Shown: positions 9,941 to 17,559 of the stretch, one piece after another
Numbering within the stretch: position 1 is the first letter of the stretch
Layout: each line of letters begins with the position of its first letter
Assembly: GCA_027972325.1 (NCBI GenBank)
Contig: JAPMOS010000399.1
Coordinates: 1 to 20,831 of the forward strand
Origin: Paratrimastix pyriformis
Taxonomy: Eukaryota > Preaxostyla > Paratrimastigidae
Length of the DNA: 20,831 nt
Reading direction: 5' to 3'
Program-made: the position numbers and the translations under genes
The notes under the pieces: model-generated
What the model was told of the DNA's origin: nothing
Databases searched by the model: none
Seen by the model: only the letters and a program-made list of their open reading frames with translations

Positions 9941-11233
9941 ATGAAGGGTTGTACCGCGTCGAGCGGGAGTTCTGCAGCGGCTCCGCTTCGACCACGAGAT
10001 CCGCGATCGGCCCATCTGGGTGCCCGTGATCTACCCGCTTGCCCGCCGTGTGCGCTTGCTGCGGCGCTTGCATGTCCAGCAGGGGCACCTCAACCGAGAT
10101 GCCCTGATTGCCTACTCGAAGGGCCTCTTCTACATCCATGGCGTGGATCAGCTTGCGCGGGACATCATCGGGACGTGTGGCCAGTGCCAGAGCGTCCGGC
10201 CCACGTACGAGCATCCCAAGTACCACGCCTTGGTGGTCAACCGGCCCCTCGAGGTGGTCGAGCTCGACTGCGGCGGCTTCGAGATGAGCTGCCAGCCGCC
10301 TCGCGCGTTCTGCGTCCTGGTGGACCACTTCACGAGCTACATGTGGGCCGCCGCGACATGGGAGACGAAGGCCACCGGGCAGGAGGTGACCGACCTTCTC
10401 AGTCGTGTGTTCACCAGCGACGAGCCCAATCTGCTCCCCACCCGGATCGTGACCGACAATGGGACCGAGTTCGTCAACCAGCGCGTGGCCGAGTGGATCG
10501 CGTCTGTTCTGTGCGTTTCGGATTTGCTCTTCACAGTCATCAACCCGCTCAGGAACAAGAACCTGCTGCCCGGGGTCCACATGGAGCACCACCGGTCGAG
10601 GCCGTACTACCCCAGTCTCATGGGAAGGCCGAGAACGCCGTCAAGAAAATCAAGAACCGGGTGATGAAGATGCGTATCGTGCCGGCCACCAACCGCGAGC
10701 TGCCGTGGCAGCCCTTCCTGCAGCCCGCCGTGCACCTGTACAACACGGCCACGGTTTCTTCGGTCTTCCAGCAACGCCCGGTTGTGATGATGGCGCTCTA
10801 CCTCCCCGAGTACGAACAACTGGGCGACATGGCCCAGCTGCCGGACAAGTTCGCCAACCTGACGGCCGCGGAGGTGCGCCAAATCAAGGAGGCCGTGGCG
10901 TTCTACCGGCACCGCGAGTACGGCTACATTGAGCGGCGCCGCAACAAGGACCAAGAGACCATCGAGGAGGGGACTCGCGTCATGGTCGCCCCGCCTGCCA
11001 AATGGCGCCGGCCCGGCATTGGCAGGTTCTGCTGGTCCGGGAGGGTGGCGGAACGCATGCGTAACGGCACCTACGTCATCGAGTTTGAGGATCGGGTCAA
11101 GCCGGGCATTCCCAAGGTCTACGGGCGCAACAAGCTGCGGCCTTACGATGCCACCTTCGATGCCCCGCTCCCTGCTGCGGGAGGCGCTCTGGTCCCCGTC
11201 GTTGATCGCCGGCGTCACGCGCCCCCAGAATAA
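9941..11233 (+). CDS. Retroviral-type HHCC/DDE integrase, fossil
   Basis: The zinc-binding part has His residues in LHVQQGH and a Cys pair in TCGQCQ (about 10071-10190). The catalytic core follows with ELDCGGF (10266) and IVTDNGTEF (about 10455), and a further segment with the usual glutamate region (HGKAEN type) is recognisable. The C-terminal part (EGTRVMVAPPAKWRRPG to YGRNKLRPYD) resembles the GPF/Y-like module of Ty3 and Ginger integrases. No reverse transcriptase or protease precedes it, which favours a Ginger-like or captured integrase over a standard LTR element. Whether it was joined to the upstream methyltransferase in one protein is inference from strand, spacing and shared style. 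It appears to have one or a few interruptions, not detailed here. Confidence 0.8.
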   Translation: MKGCTASSGSSAAAPLRPRDPRSAHLGARDLPACPPCALAAALACPAGAPQPRCPDCLLEGPLLHPWRGSACAGHHRDVWPVPERPAHVRASQVPRLGGQPAPRGGRARLRRLRDELPAASRVLRPGGPLHELHVGRRDMGDEGHRAGGDRPSQSCVHQRRAQSAPHPDRDRQWDRVRQPARGRVDRVCSVRFGFALHSHQPAQEQEPAARGPHGAPPVEAVLPQSHGKAENAVKKIKNRVMKMRIVPATNRELPWQPFLQPAVHLYNTATVSSVFQQRPVVMMALYLPEYEQLGDMAQLPDKFANLTAAEVRQIKEAVAFYRHREYGYIERRRNKDQETIEEGTRVMVAPPAKWRRPGIGRFCWSGRVAERMRNGTYVIEFEDRVKPGIPKVYGRNKLRPYDATFDAPLPAAGGALVPVVDRRRHAPPE

Positions 11234-11234
11234 A
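11229..11234 (+). promoter_or_regulatory. AATAAA polyadenylation signal overlapping the integrase stop codon
   Basis: The TAA stop at 11231-11233 lies inside AATAAA. A GT-poor, C-rich stretch follows, so use as a poly(A) signal is plausible but unproven. Confidence 0.4.
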
Positions 11235-11372
11235 ACACCCCAACCCCACCATCCCCACCACCGCCCCCGTCCCGCAGTTTTCCGGTCCGGTTTTCTGCAA
11301 AACAAAATGATCTTATACGAATGCTCGAGGAGGTGGGGGTGAAATCGTTGGAGGGGCCGGATAATCGGGCTC

Positions 11373-11470
11373 GGGGGGGGGGGGGGGGGGGAGGGAGGGC
11401 TGCGTGCATTACCAGTTTTCTCCCAGAGGATCCCCAAAACCGGCTCTCGCTCACCCCCCCCCCCCCCCCC
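11373..11470. repeat. G19 tract and C17 tract, inverted, 62 bp apart
   Basis: A run of 19 G (11373-11391) is followed, after 62 bases, by a run of 17 C (11454-11470). The two could pair as a long stem, and either could form a G-quadruplex. They lie at the transition from the integrase block to the minus-strand reading frame, whose last residues (poly-Gly) are encoded by the C run. Confidence 0.9.
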
Positions 11471-12518
11471 GTTCATGAACGCCCTGTGCACTCTGGGTTC
11501 TTGTCGACGCCCCGTCCATACAAAACCGGAAACAGGCAACCACGCCTTCAAATTCACCCTTCGTTTCCATCCGCAGTTTGCCGTCACGAAAGAACACAGA
11601 AACATTGTAGGCCCGAACTCCTTCGTGGCACCAAGCCTCCACCACAGCCACCGGGGACACGCGAGCCTCCGTATGATAGCACTTCCTCTTCCCAGCGGTC
11701 TGTTTCATCGCCTTCTGCTCCAGCTTGAGGTCAGCACATAAGCGGTCAAATTTGGCCTTCTTGGTATCCGGCATGAAGGCCGTATAGCCCTCCAGCTCAA
11801 ATCCCTGTGATAGAATGGTGTCCCGCCAGTCAGCCGGCGCTCCTTGCAACAACCCGAGGACAACTTTCCAATGATTTCGAAGTGTCGGAGCCGCCCACCC
11901 CATCTGCCTCCTCCCCGTAATCCCAGGAACTCGATAAGGTACAAAGTCCCGGGGAGTCAGCATTCGCAGCGACGCCCTCCGCACCGCCTGAGGCTCCGGC
12001 TGCTCCCGTTCCTCAGTGCCAGGGGATCCTGCCGGGATGACGATCGGCTGATTGTAGGATACTCCATTCGGCTCGGCTTTCTTCTGGGAGGGCGGCGGGG
12101 GGTTGCTACCCTCGGCCAAGACCTCACCCTCCCTTGACGATTCGTCACCACTATCCCTCGCACCCTCCTCTTCCAGCTTCTTCTCAGGAGCTTCCCCATC
12201 CCTACCAAGAAAGCACACTTCACATGGCCCGCCCGCCAAAAGGACAGACCGCTCAGTTGTGGGGTTCAAGCCAGTAGGGGCCTCCTGCAGCTGCCCGACA
12301 GCCTGCCCGCCTCGTTCAGGGACGCCTGTACCCTGCTCTTCTGACGTAGCAAGAGGGCACTTGGGCTCAGACACCACAGGCGGATTCACTTTCGGGATCT
12401 TGGGGAGGTTCGCCAGAGACAGCTCAACTTGCATACCAGGCTCCTCGGGCTGCGACTGCGCCTGCGATTGAGGCACTTCAGACTGCAAAACACCAGAAGA
12501 GCAGAGCGAAGCACCCAT
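11451..12518 (-). CDS. Unrecognised protein, Pro/Glu-rich middle and conserved-looking C-terminal part
   Basis: I take the ATG at 12518 (MGASLCSSGVLQSEVPQ); the frame is open further upstream, but that part is AT-richer, has no good start and looks non-coding. About 355 residues follow: a Gln/Pro/Glu-rich disordered half, then a more ordered region beginning near RASLRMLTPRDFVPYRVPG, with WKVVLGLLQGAPADWRDTIL, and a Lys-rich helix (KKAKFDRLCADLKLEQKAM). No family is recognised. The start MGASLC would fit N-terminal myristoylation plus acylation, which is a guess from six residues. The frame ends within the C17 tract (poly-Gly then TGA), so the true C-terminus may differ. It could be a fragment of a mobile element. 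Confidence 0.4.
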   Translation of the reverse strand: MGASLCSSGVLQSEVPQSQAQSQPEEPGMQVELSLANLPKIPKVNPPVVSEPKCPLATSEEQGTGVPERGGQAVGQLQEAPTGLNPTTERSVLLAGGPCEVCFLGRDGEAPEKKLEEEGARDSGDESSREGEVLAEGSNPPPPSQKKAEPNGVSYNQPIVIPAGSPGTEEREQPEPQAVRRASLRMLTPRDFVPYRVPGITGRRQMGWAAPTLRNHWKVVLGLLQGAPADWRDTILSQGFELEGYTAFMPDTKKAKFDRLCADLKLEQKAMKQTAGKRKCYHTEARVSPVAVVEAWCHEGVRAYNVSVFFRDGKLRMETKGEFEGVVACFRFCMDGASTRTQSAQGVHERGGGGG

Positions 12519-13134
12519 TAACACATGCAGTTGGACACCTGGTTGAACCGCACCTCGATCAGATAGATGAGCTGGGACAACTCTCGTATTCAAGTATCTC
12601 AGCTGGAAGAAATAAAGGGCACAATACATCTTCACCTCTTCCACCATCACTTTCACACACCAAAGGACCAAAACGACCGTGCGATGCCGGACCAGAACGA
12701 TCGTGCAATGCAATGCCAAACCTCGTCGCAAAACTTCACGGATAAAATCGAAACAATACATCCATACCCCTTTTATTGTCTTCCTCGTTTTCCGGGAAGC
12801 CAGAATAAGGCGTTCCACAACGAATGTGCAATGTGATGCCAGGCCCAGACCCTCTTTCAATTCTCCAAGAATGCCAGTAATATATAGCATAAACATAAGA
12901 AGCAAAACAAAAGTTTCAATTCCAATTCCATCCCCAGAGGGGAGGCGGCTGATACTGTTCCACTGCGGGATGCTTTTCGGTTCCATGCTGCCATTCGGCA
13001 GTAGGGTGCATTTCAGTGCCACACCATTAATATGGTGGGTTGCAAAAAGAAGACACACCACCACAAGGTGTATCAGCAAGAAAAACAGCAGACCATTGAA
13101 AACCAGTTTCTGCAACTATTCCCAGGGGGGAAGA
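12519..13134. other. AT-richer non-coding stretch
   Basis: No convincing coding. It holds a short imperfect direct repeat (12665-12688 and 12689-12717, both starting ggacca.aacga.cgtgc) with a further related piece (gtgcaatgtgatgcc) near 12824. If the inverted exon at 13135-14930 is real, this stretch could be its downstream intron on the minus strand. Confidence 0.4.
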
Positions 13135-13295
13135 CAATGCGATCCCGAGACACAGCTGGAGAACAGCCCTTCTGCAGCGATTCAATGATGCCCTTCAACA
13201 AGGTACTCGAAGGAAGCGCTCCAGAAGAGAAACCCAAATGCCCAAAGAGTTTGCAAAATTCATCCAGCATCGAATTCTTGAAAGTAGAAATGTGG
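13135..13295 (-). repeat. Left half of the target copy (inverted repeat of 13494-13654)
   Basis: 161 bases are the exact reverse complement of 13494-13654. On the minus strand they encode STFKNSMLDEFCKLFGHLG and on to SPAVSRDRI, the same protein segment as in the plus-strand insert. At the left edge homology stops at the G of a GTCTTCC, that is at a potential splice donor. The right edge is the insertion point of the 1.44 kb element. Confidence 0.92.
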
Positions 13296-13311
13296 TTCCC
13301 CCGGGGTTCTA

Positions 13312-14474
13312 GCCGATCAGCACATTCAAATTGCGTGCTCTGTTCCCTCGTGCATGCACATTGCCGAGGAGAATCATCTCAGTGACTTTCAAGTTCATTT
13401 TCTAAAAGAGCACGCACAATGTGGCAAGCGCGAAGTGTTTCTTGAATTTTTCAATCGCGCTGAGGAAGATGATCTGGTCTTCCACGACCTTGACCACATT
13501 TCTACTTTCAAGAATTCGATGCTGGATGAATTTTGCAAACTCTTTGGGCATTTGGGTTTCTCTTCTGGAGCGCTTCCTTCGAGTACCTTGTTGAAGGGCA
13601 TCATTGAATCGCTGCAGAAGGGCTGTTCTCCAGCTGTGTCTCGGGATCGCATTGCCGTCTGGATCCAGAAATGGCAGTGCTATCTCAAGTATCGAGACGA
13701 CGCTCCACCATCTCATTCTCGCCACTCTTCGGCATCCTCAACTGACGACTCTTCTGACCCTCCAACTTCGCCAGAACGTTTTCCTACGCGTACCCATCAA
13801 CGTGGTGGGGACCGGGACGTGTCCATTCCCGGTCTCACTCATCATCTGATTCATCGGCGACGAGGTGCAACAAGACTCCCCGTTCCCGCGTCCGTTCACG
13901 CTCACCGAAGCACGCGGATGCAAAGGGGGGTTCGCCTCGCCCCTCGGCCAAGAAGGCTGCGCGCACGGAGGCGACCTCCACACGGAAGTTGCCTGCCTCC
14001 CCGCCTGCCCGGGAGGTGACGCCGCCCCCGCCTCCGCCCCCCCCTGCCGCCTCGGTGCCGGCCCCCGGTCCGGTCCAGACTGAGCAGGGGAAGCCGCTCC
14101 TGCAGTCCGCCTTGGGTCTCGCCCAGGCGGGATGGAAGGCGATCAAGGGGCCGTTTGCGCGGGCAGCCCCCGCTCCAACCAAGCCGGCTGCGGCCAAGTC
14201 GAGTGTTCTGGCGCCCCCTCCACCACCTCCCCCCACTTCTTGCCCTTCTGACCCTCCTTCACGTCCATCTGCTCCTCCTCTTCCCTCTGCCTCCCCAATC
14301 TCGTGTGCCGATCTTGGCGTCCGTGTGGTGCGTGCTGGGCGTTCTCCTTTTCCAACCCCGGATGGACCGGCGGTGAGAGACTTCTCGTGGTTGCGCGCGA
14401 GCACTGTCTATGTGTGCTACACCCACGCACGATGGTATGTCGGGAGTAAACCTCCCCCGTTCAGGCCTTTTTAA
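13312..14474 (+). pseudogene. C2H2-like finger, Ser/Arg- and Pro-rich protein carried by the retroposon
   Basis: The frame is open from 13312, without an upstream ATG inside the homologous part; the first ATG is 13354. It reads IACSVPSCMHIAEENHLSDF followed by QVHFLKEH, giving C-x4-C-x14-H-x4-H, a C2H2-like finger. A helical region follows (REVFLEFFNRAEEDDLVFHD; MLDEFCKLFGHLG; LKGIIESLQKG) up to about residue 130. From about 13800 the better coding is in another frame: RSRVRSRSPKHADAKGG, then KLPASPPAREVTPPPPPP, then SALGLAQAGWKAIKGPFA, and an end at 14474 (YVGSKPPPFRPF). The change of frame means an intron, an indel or decay. SR-like and Pro-rich tails suggest RNA binding, but the family is not recognised. 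Confidence 0.5.
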
Positions 14475-14621
14475 AATGTCTTTTCGTTCTTTTGTTTCAT
14501 GGATGCGGGGTTCTGCGTGTTCTCTCTCCTGTCCGCTCCTTCCATTCCATGCGTCTGCTGCTGGTCTTCAGTGGACGAGTGCGTCGTCCATGTTGGTTGG
14601 TGGTTTATCGCATGTTACCCC

Positions 14622-14635
14622 CCCACTTCGGTGGG
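14622..14635 (+). other. UUCG tetraloop hairpin in the retroposon 3' region
   Basis: CCCAC-TTCG-GTGGG makes a five-pair stem closing a C(UUCG)G loop, preceded by ATGTTACCC (14612-14620). The same order occurs in the LINE 3' end. Confidence 0.7.
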
Positions 14636-14684
14636 ATGCACCCCCCGTTATGAGCTGATCAATACAGGGGGTGTTGGGCGGGGG

Positions 14685-14698
14685 ACCCCTTTTGGGGT
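14685..14698 (+). other. Second 3' hairpin of the retroposon
   Basis: ACCCC-TTTT-GGGGT, a five-pair stem six bases upstream of AAGTATC (14705-14711) and the (AC)n tail (about 14713-14735). Confidence 0.6.
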
Positions 14699-14735
14699 TT
14701 CTCCAAGTATCCAACACAACACACACACACACACA

Positions 14736-14930
14736 TAGAAATGTGGTCAAGGTCGTGGAAGACCAGATCATCTTCCTCAGCGCGATTGAAAAATTCAAGA
14801 AACACTTCGCGCTTGCCACATTGTGCGTGCTCTTTTAGAAAATGAACTTGAAAGTCACTAAGATGATTCTCCTCGGCAATATGCATGCACGAGGGAACAG
14901 AGCACGCAATTTGAATGTGCTGATCGGCTA
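14736..14930 (-). repeat. Right half of the target copy (inverted repeat of 13310-13504)
   Basis: 195 bases match the reverse complement of 13310-13504 with two differences. On the minus strand they encode the C2H2-like finger and the following helix. At the outer edge the minus strand reads ggtgtag then CCGATC, that is a potential splice acceptor exactly where homology ends. Together with 13135-13295 this is one exon-like unit of about 345 bases split by the insert. Confidence 0.92.
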
Positions 14931-14934
14931 CACC

Positions 14935-15120
14935 ACAGTGATCTTTTTTGTATGGCCAGTAAAACTGCCAATAAACTGAAAATTCATGCCGGCATTAACT
15001 GAAAATAAATTGGTCGAAAAACTGCCCATACAATCCGTAAAACTGCCGGTATATTTGCCAGTAAATTGCCAGTAAATTGTTGAAACTGCCAATACTATCA
15101 ATTTTTACTGCCAGTTTACG
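14935..15120. repeat. AT-rich stretch with scattered GCCAGTAAA / AAACTGCC motifs
   Basis: Short degenerate copies (ggccagtaaaactgcc, tttgccagtaaattgccagt, gttgaaactgcc, ttttactgccagttt) recur on both strands. No coding is seen. It may be a remnant of a small repeat or intron sequence of the split minus-strand gene. Confidence 0.6.
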
Positions 15121-15480
15121 AGTTGAAGATGAACTCCTGCGCATCCGAGCAGGTGGGGAGCCGAGAATGGGAGAATTGGATGTCAGCACGGGCGACGGAG
15201 TATGGCGCGAGGAGAGTGATCGAGAATGTCCCACGACCTCGCGGAGCCAGGTCGGAAGCTGGTGTTCCTTCAACACCGGGGCGGATCCTCGTACGGGCGG
15301 ACCGGCAGCAATCTGGAGTTGGAGGGAAAGGTGGCAGCGAAGGGTGGGTGAGGGACTGAAGGGAAGTGGGAGGCAGAGCAGGGAAGGGGTGGTGAAGGAT
15401 GAGGTGGTGGTCGGCAAGACGACGGAATCAAGTCAAAACAAATCGAGATGAAAAGATGGAATGCAAAATTAAAGTCAAAA
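15121..15480. other. No supportable feature
   Basis: Moderately GC-rich, with open frames of up to about 120 codons on both strands, but none has a recognisable product or clear coding style. Confidence 0.5.
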
Positions 15481-15800
15481 TGAAGTGAATGAATGAGATG
15501 AAGTGAGTGAGTGAGTGAAAGTGAGTAGTGAAGTGAATGCGTGAGTGAAATGAATGTCGTGAATGTCATGATCATCATCGTCGTCGTGAATGAATGATGA
15601 TCATCATGATGATCATCATCATCCTGTCATCCCCAATGATGATCGTCATCATGATGATGATCATGATGATGATGATCATCATCTATGATGATGATCATGA
15701 TGATGATCATGATGATGATGATGATGATGATGAGTGAGTGAGTGAGTGAGTGAGTGTGTGAGAGAGCGAGTGAGCGAGCGAGTGAGTGTACGCGAGCTCT
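15481..15800. repeat. Compound microsatellite: GTGA-type, ATGATC/ATG-type and GAGT-type blocks
   Basis: 15483-15550 is rich in gaatga/gtgagtga. 15560-15732 is built of atg/atc triplets with many tgatca centres, so it is strongly self-complementary. 15733-15790 returns to gagtgagt and gagcgagc units. Confidence 0.92.
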
Positions 15801-15945
15801 GTGAGTGGGAGGTCAGGTGAGGTAGGGGCAGGGTGTGAGGGCAGCGAGGGAGCGCGCGTGGAGGGGGGCAGCGAGGGTGAGGTGATGGTGAGGGGCTGCG
15901 AGGAGAGGGTGGTGGTGAGTGTGTGTGTGTGTGTGTGATACTTCC

Positions 15946-15957
15946 CGGCTTACGCCG
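15946..15957 (-). other. GUAA (GNRA) tetraloop hairpin at the LINE 3' end
   Basis: On the minus strand CGGC-GTAA-GCCG, followed by GGGAAGTATC and the (CA)n tail. Likely part of the 3' signal read by the reverse transcriptase. Confidence 0.65.
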
Positions 15958-15962
15958 AGTCC

Positions 15963-15989
15963 GTTACCGGGCCGAAGCCCGCGGGTAAC
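15963..15989 (-). other. UUCG hairpin in the LINE 3' end
   Basis: Minus strand: outer stem GTTACC/GGTAAC, a CGC bulge, inner stem GGGC-TTCG-GCCC with a C(UUCG)G loop. It lies about 20 bases before the tail. Confidence 0.7.
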
Positions 15990-16094
15990 ATAGACCTCCC
16001 GGTCCGCCTCCTCGCGAGACGAGCTCGCAAGAAGGAACGCCGTGGCCCATGGGTCGGCTCGCACCCACAAGGGCGGTCACCGCCGACACTCGGA

Positions 16095-17134
16095 CTACGT
16101 CCCTTCGTCCATCCCTTCCTCATTCTTCTCGTTCTTCTTCCGCTGCTTGATCGCTACGAGCATAGTTCTCCGCAATCCACCCAGTTCGCTCCCAATCTCC
16201 CTCTGGGTCTCTTCATCCACAATCCCCAACTCTGCTGCCAGTCTGCAGTCATTCGCGTAGATCTCCCTAAACCCGCATCGTCTTCGCAGTCTCCCAGCGA
16301 CTTTCTTCACCACACCTTCAGAAATCCCCCTCCAGTTATAGAGCACTTCGCCCTCCTTCGGACGCCGCTCATAGTCAGCCTCCACTCTTCGCGCTCCCGC
16401 CTCCTTTCGCAACATGTTCTCCAATGCCCACAAGGGGGCTGGGTCCATCGGGAATCTCTCTCGGGCCCTGGTTCTCAAAGAGCAGGATGCCCACGTCAAA
16501 CGGGGCCTTCCCGCACCTTTCTCCCCGTCCGCCAGAAGCTCGGCAGCCAGAAGCTGAAGCCCCCTTCCTCAATGATAAACAGCTCCTTCAGTTGCATGTC
16601 CCCCCTCAGCGCCAAACCGACTCCATGCTGCGCCTTCATTCCCTGCACCGGCCGCGTCCGGTTTGGCTTGCCCACTCCGTACGGGACTATCGCGATACAT
16701 CGGAAGGCTCTCTTCCCAGCTCTACCAATTGGGCTCTCCGCCCAATCGCCAATTGCCGTAAATAACCGGTCCATCTCCTCCTGTGGGTTGTATTCAGGGT
16801 TGGCGAAGATGAGGAGGTCGCGATTCTCCTTGAACAGCCCGTAACCATCCAGTCTTCCACCCAAAAACCAGTCATCTTTGCTGGGCGTCCTGAATTCAGG
16901 GAAGCTCAAATCTGCATTCCCAGGATGCGAGAATGCCATCGTCGTCAAACTGCCTGCTTGTCTGAGCATAGGGGACACCATGTGGGGGGTCGTCCACTGG
17001 TTTCGCAGGGTGCTCTTGTGGGTCTGCCCTTCTGCCATCTCCGTACTCATCCCATCCACATATCGATCGCACAAGTTCGCCACTTCTGTGGTGAACGTTT
17101 CCCAAAGCTGTCCCAGGTTCGGGCGCGGTACCAA
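16095..17134 (-). pseudogene. LINE C-terminal region resembling a PCIF1-like/adenine methyltransferase
   Basis: From 17134 down the frame reads LWETFTTEVANLCDRYVDGM and then FPEFRTPSKDDWFLGGRLDG. It goes on to DLLIFANPEYNPQEEMDRLF (NPEY at 16790-16801), RAFRCIAIVPYGVGK and GGFSFWLPSFW. A piece in another frame, FDVGILLFENQ (about 16475-16507), follows. This order (aromatic 'D.f.G..G' stretch, NPPF/NPPY-like motif, IP/VP strand, final hydrophobic 'LLF.N' strand) resembles the PCIF1 cap-adenosine and related amino-methyltransferases. The last part (ENMLRKEAGARRVEADYERR to the Lys/Glu-rich end at 16095) is helical. NPEY for NPPY/F is atypical, and the SAM-binding motif is not clear, so this is a tentative fold call. 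A plain LINE C-terminal domain of unknown role is the alternative. Confidence 0.4.
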
Positions 17135-17340
17135 CGCCCCGCGATCGCTCGATGAGCTCCCAGAGTCTGTCCATCGCTATCTGCTTACCTCTCACCTGCA
17201 CGCTTCGGCCCATAGGCTCCACCCATTTTTCTTGGAGCAATTGTTCTGCATCTTCTACTCCTTCCCCCTTGTCCAGCCATGCGATCAGTTTGATCGCGTT
17301 GGCACCACTCCACCTTTCCGCGACACTGCCCATCATCGAA

Positions 17341-17540
17341 GGGCATTCGAAAACCAAATGGTTTGTACAATCTCTCGCCCCACACCAACATTTCCCATCC
17401 CCTTCACCATTGATGTAGAATCTGATGTTGGCCGTGATGTAACGCTGCAAGATTGCCATCATGGCCAGTCTGCCCGACATTTCACATCGCATGGTCTGCG
17501 TATTTATTCCGCCATTTCCCGTCTGAGCATTGATGACCAC
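17341..17540 (-). pseudogene. LINE zinc-finger region (zf-RVT type)
   Basis: The frame ending INTQTMRCEMSGRLAMMAIL runs into a C-x-C-x4-C-x2-H-x5-C cluster, CWCGARDCTNHLVFECP (about 17341-17390). This is typical of the zinc-binding segment that follows RT or RNase H in many LINEs. The helical tail AIKLIAWLDKGEGVEDAEQ follows. The frame differs from that of the RNase H block. Confidence 0.7.
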
Positions 17541-17559
17541 CAGTGCGTTCTTGCATTTC

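Larger units (their letters stand above)
4880..11233 (+). mobile_element. Putative composite integrase-bearing element (ParB-like, methyltransferase, integrase), fossil
   Basis: A single-strand run of GC-rich coding blocks with gt...ag gaps of about 48-70 bases carries, in order, a ParB-like domain, an unrecognised region, a Pro/Gln linker, a beta-order amino-methyltransferase, an acidic linker and a retroviral-type HHCC/DDE integrase. No reverse transcriptase, RNase H, aspartic protease or capsid is recognisable, so a plain LTR retrotransposon is unlikely. A Ginger-like DNA transposon, a Polinton relative, or a chimera of neighbouring genes remain possible. No terminal repeats were found by eye. 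The coding looks interrupted, with perhaps a few breaks that cannot be told from unrecognised introns, so it is treated as a fossil. Blocks are annotated separately and not joined. Confidence 0.5.
13296..14735 (+). mobile_element. 1.44 kb retroposon with (AC)n tail, nested in an inverted copy of its own 5' part
   Basis: The insert is bounded by a 12 bp direct repeat, TAGAAATGTGGT, at 13285-13296 and 14736-14747 (first and last base shared with the edges). It ends in an (AC)n tail, as expected for target-primed insertion. Its first 345 bases (13310-13654) match, in reverse orientation, the flanks on both sides (13135-13295 and 14736-14930), with no difference in one arm and two in the other. 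The insertion is therefore young. It carries one interrupted open frame for a zinc-finger-like, Ser/Arg- and Pro-rich protein, and 3' hairpins like those of the LINE at 15919-20831. It is either a retrocopy of a cellular gene or a non-autonomous LINE partner. Confidence 0.75.

Noticed and set aside
4880-11233. Ordinary LTR retrotransposon
   Set aside because: An integrase is present but no reverse transcriptase, RNase H, protease or terminal repeats were seen within this stretch.
12519-13115. Hydrophobic N-terminal extension (membrane segments) of the minus-strand frame
   Set aside because: Begins at a TTG, lies in AT-richer sequence and has no coding style; the hydrophobic run is likely a by-product of T-rich intronic sequence.
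15077-15451. 124-codon plus-strand frame
   Set aside because: Half lies in the AT-rich motif repeats; no recognisable domain or coding style.
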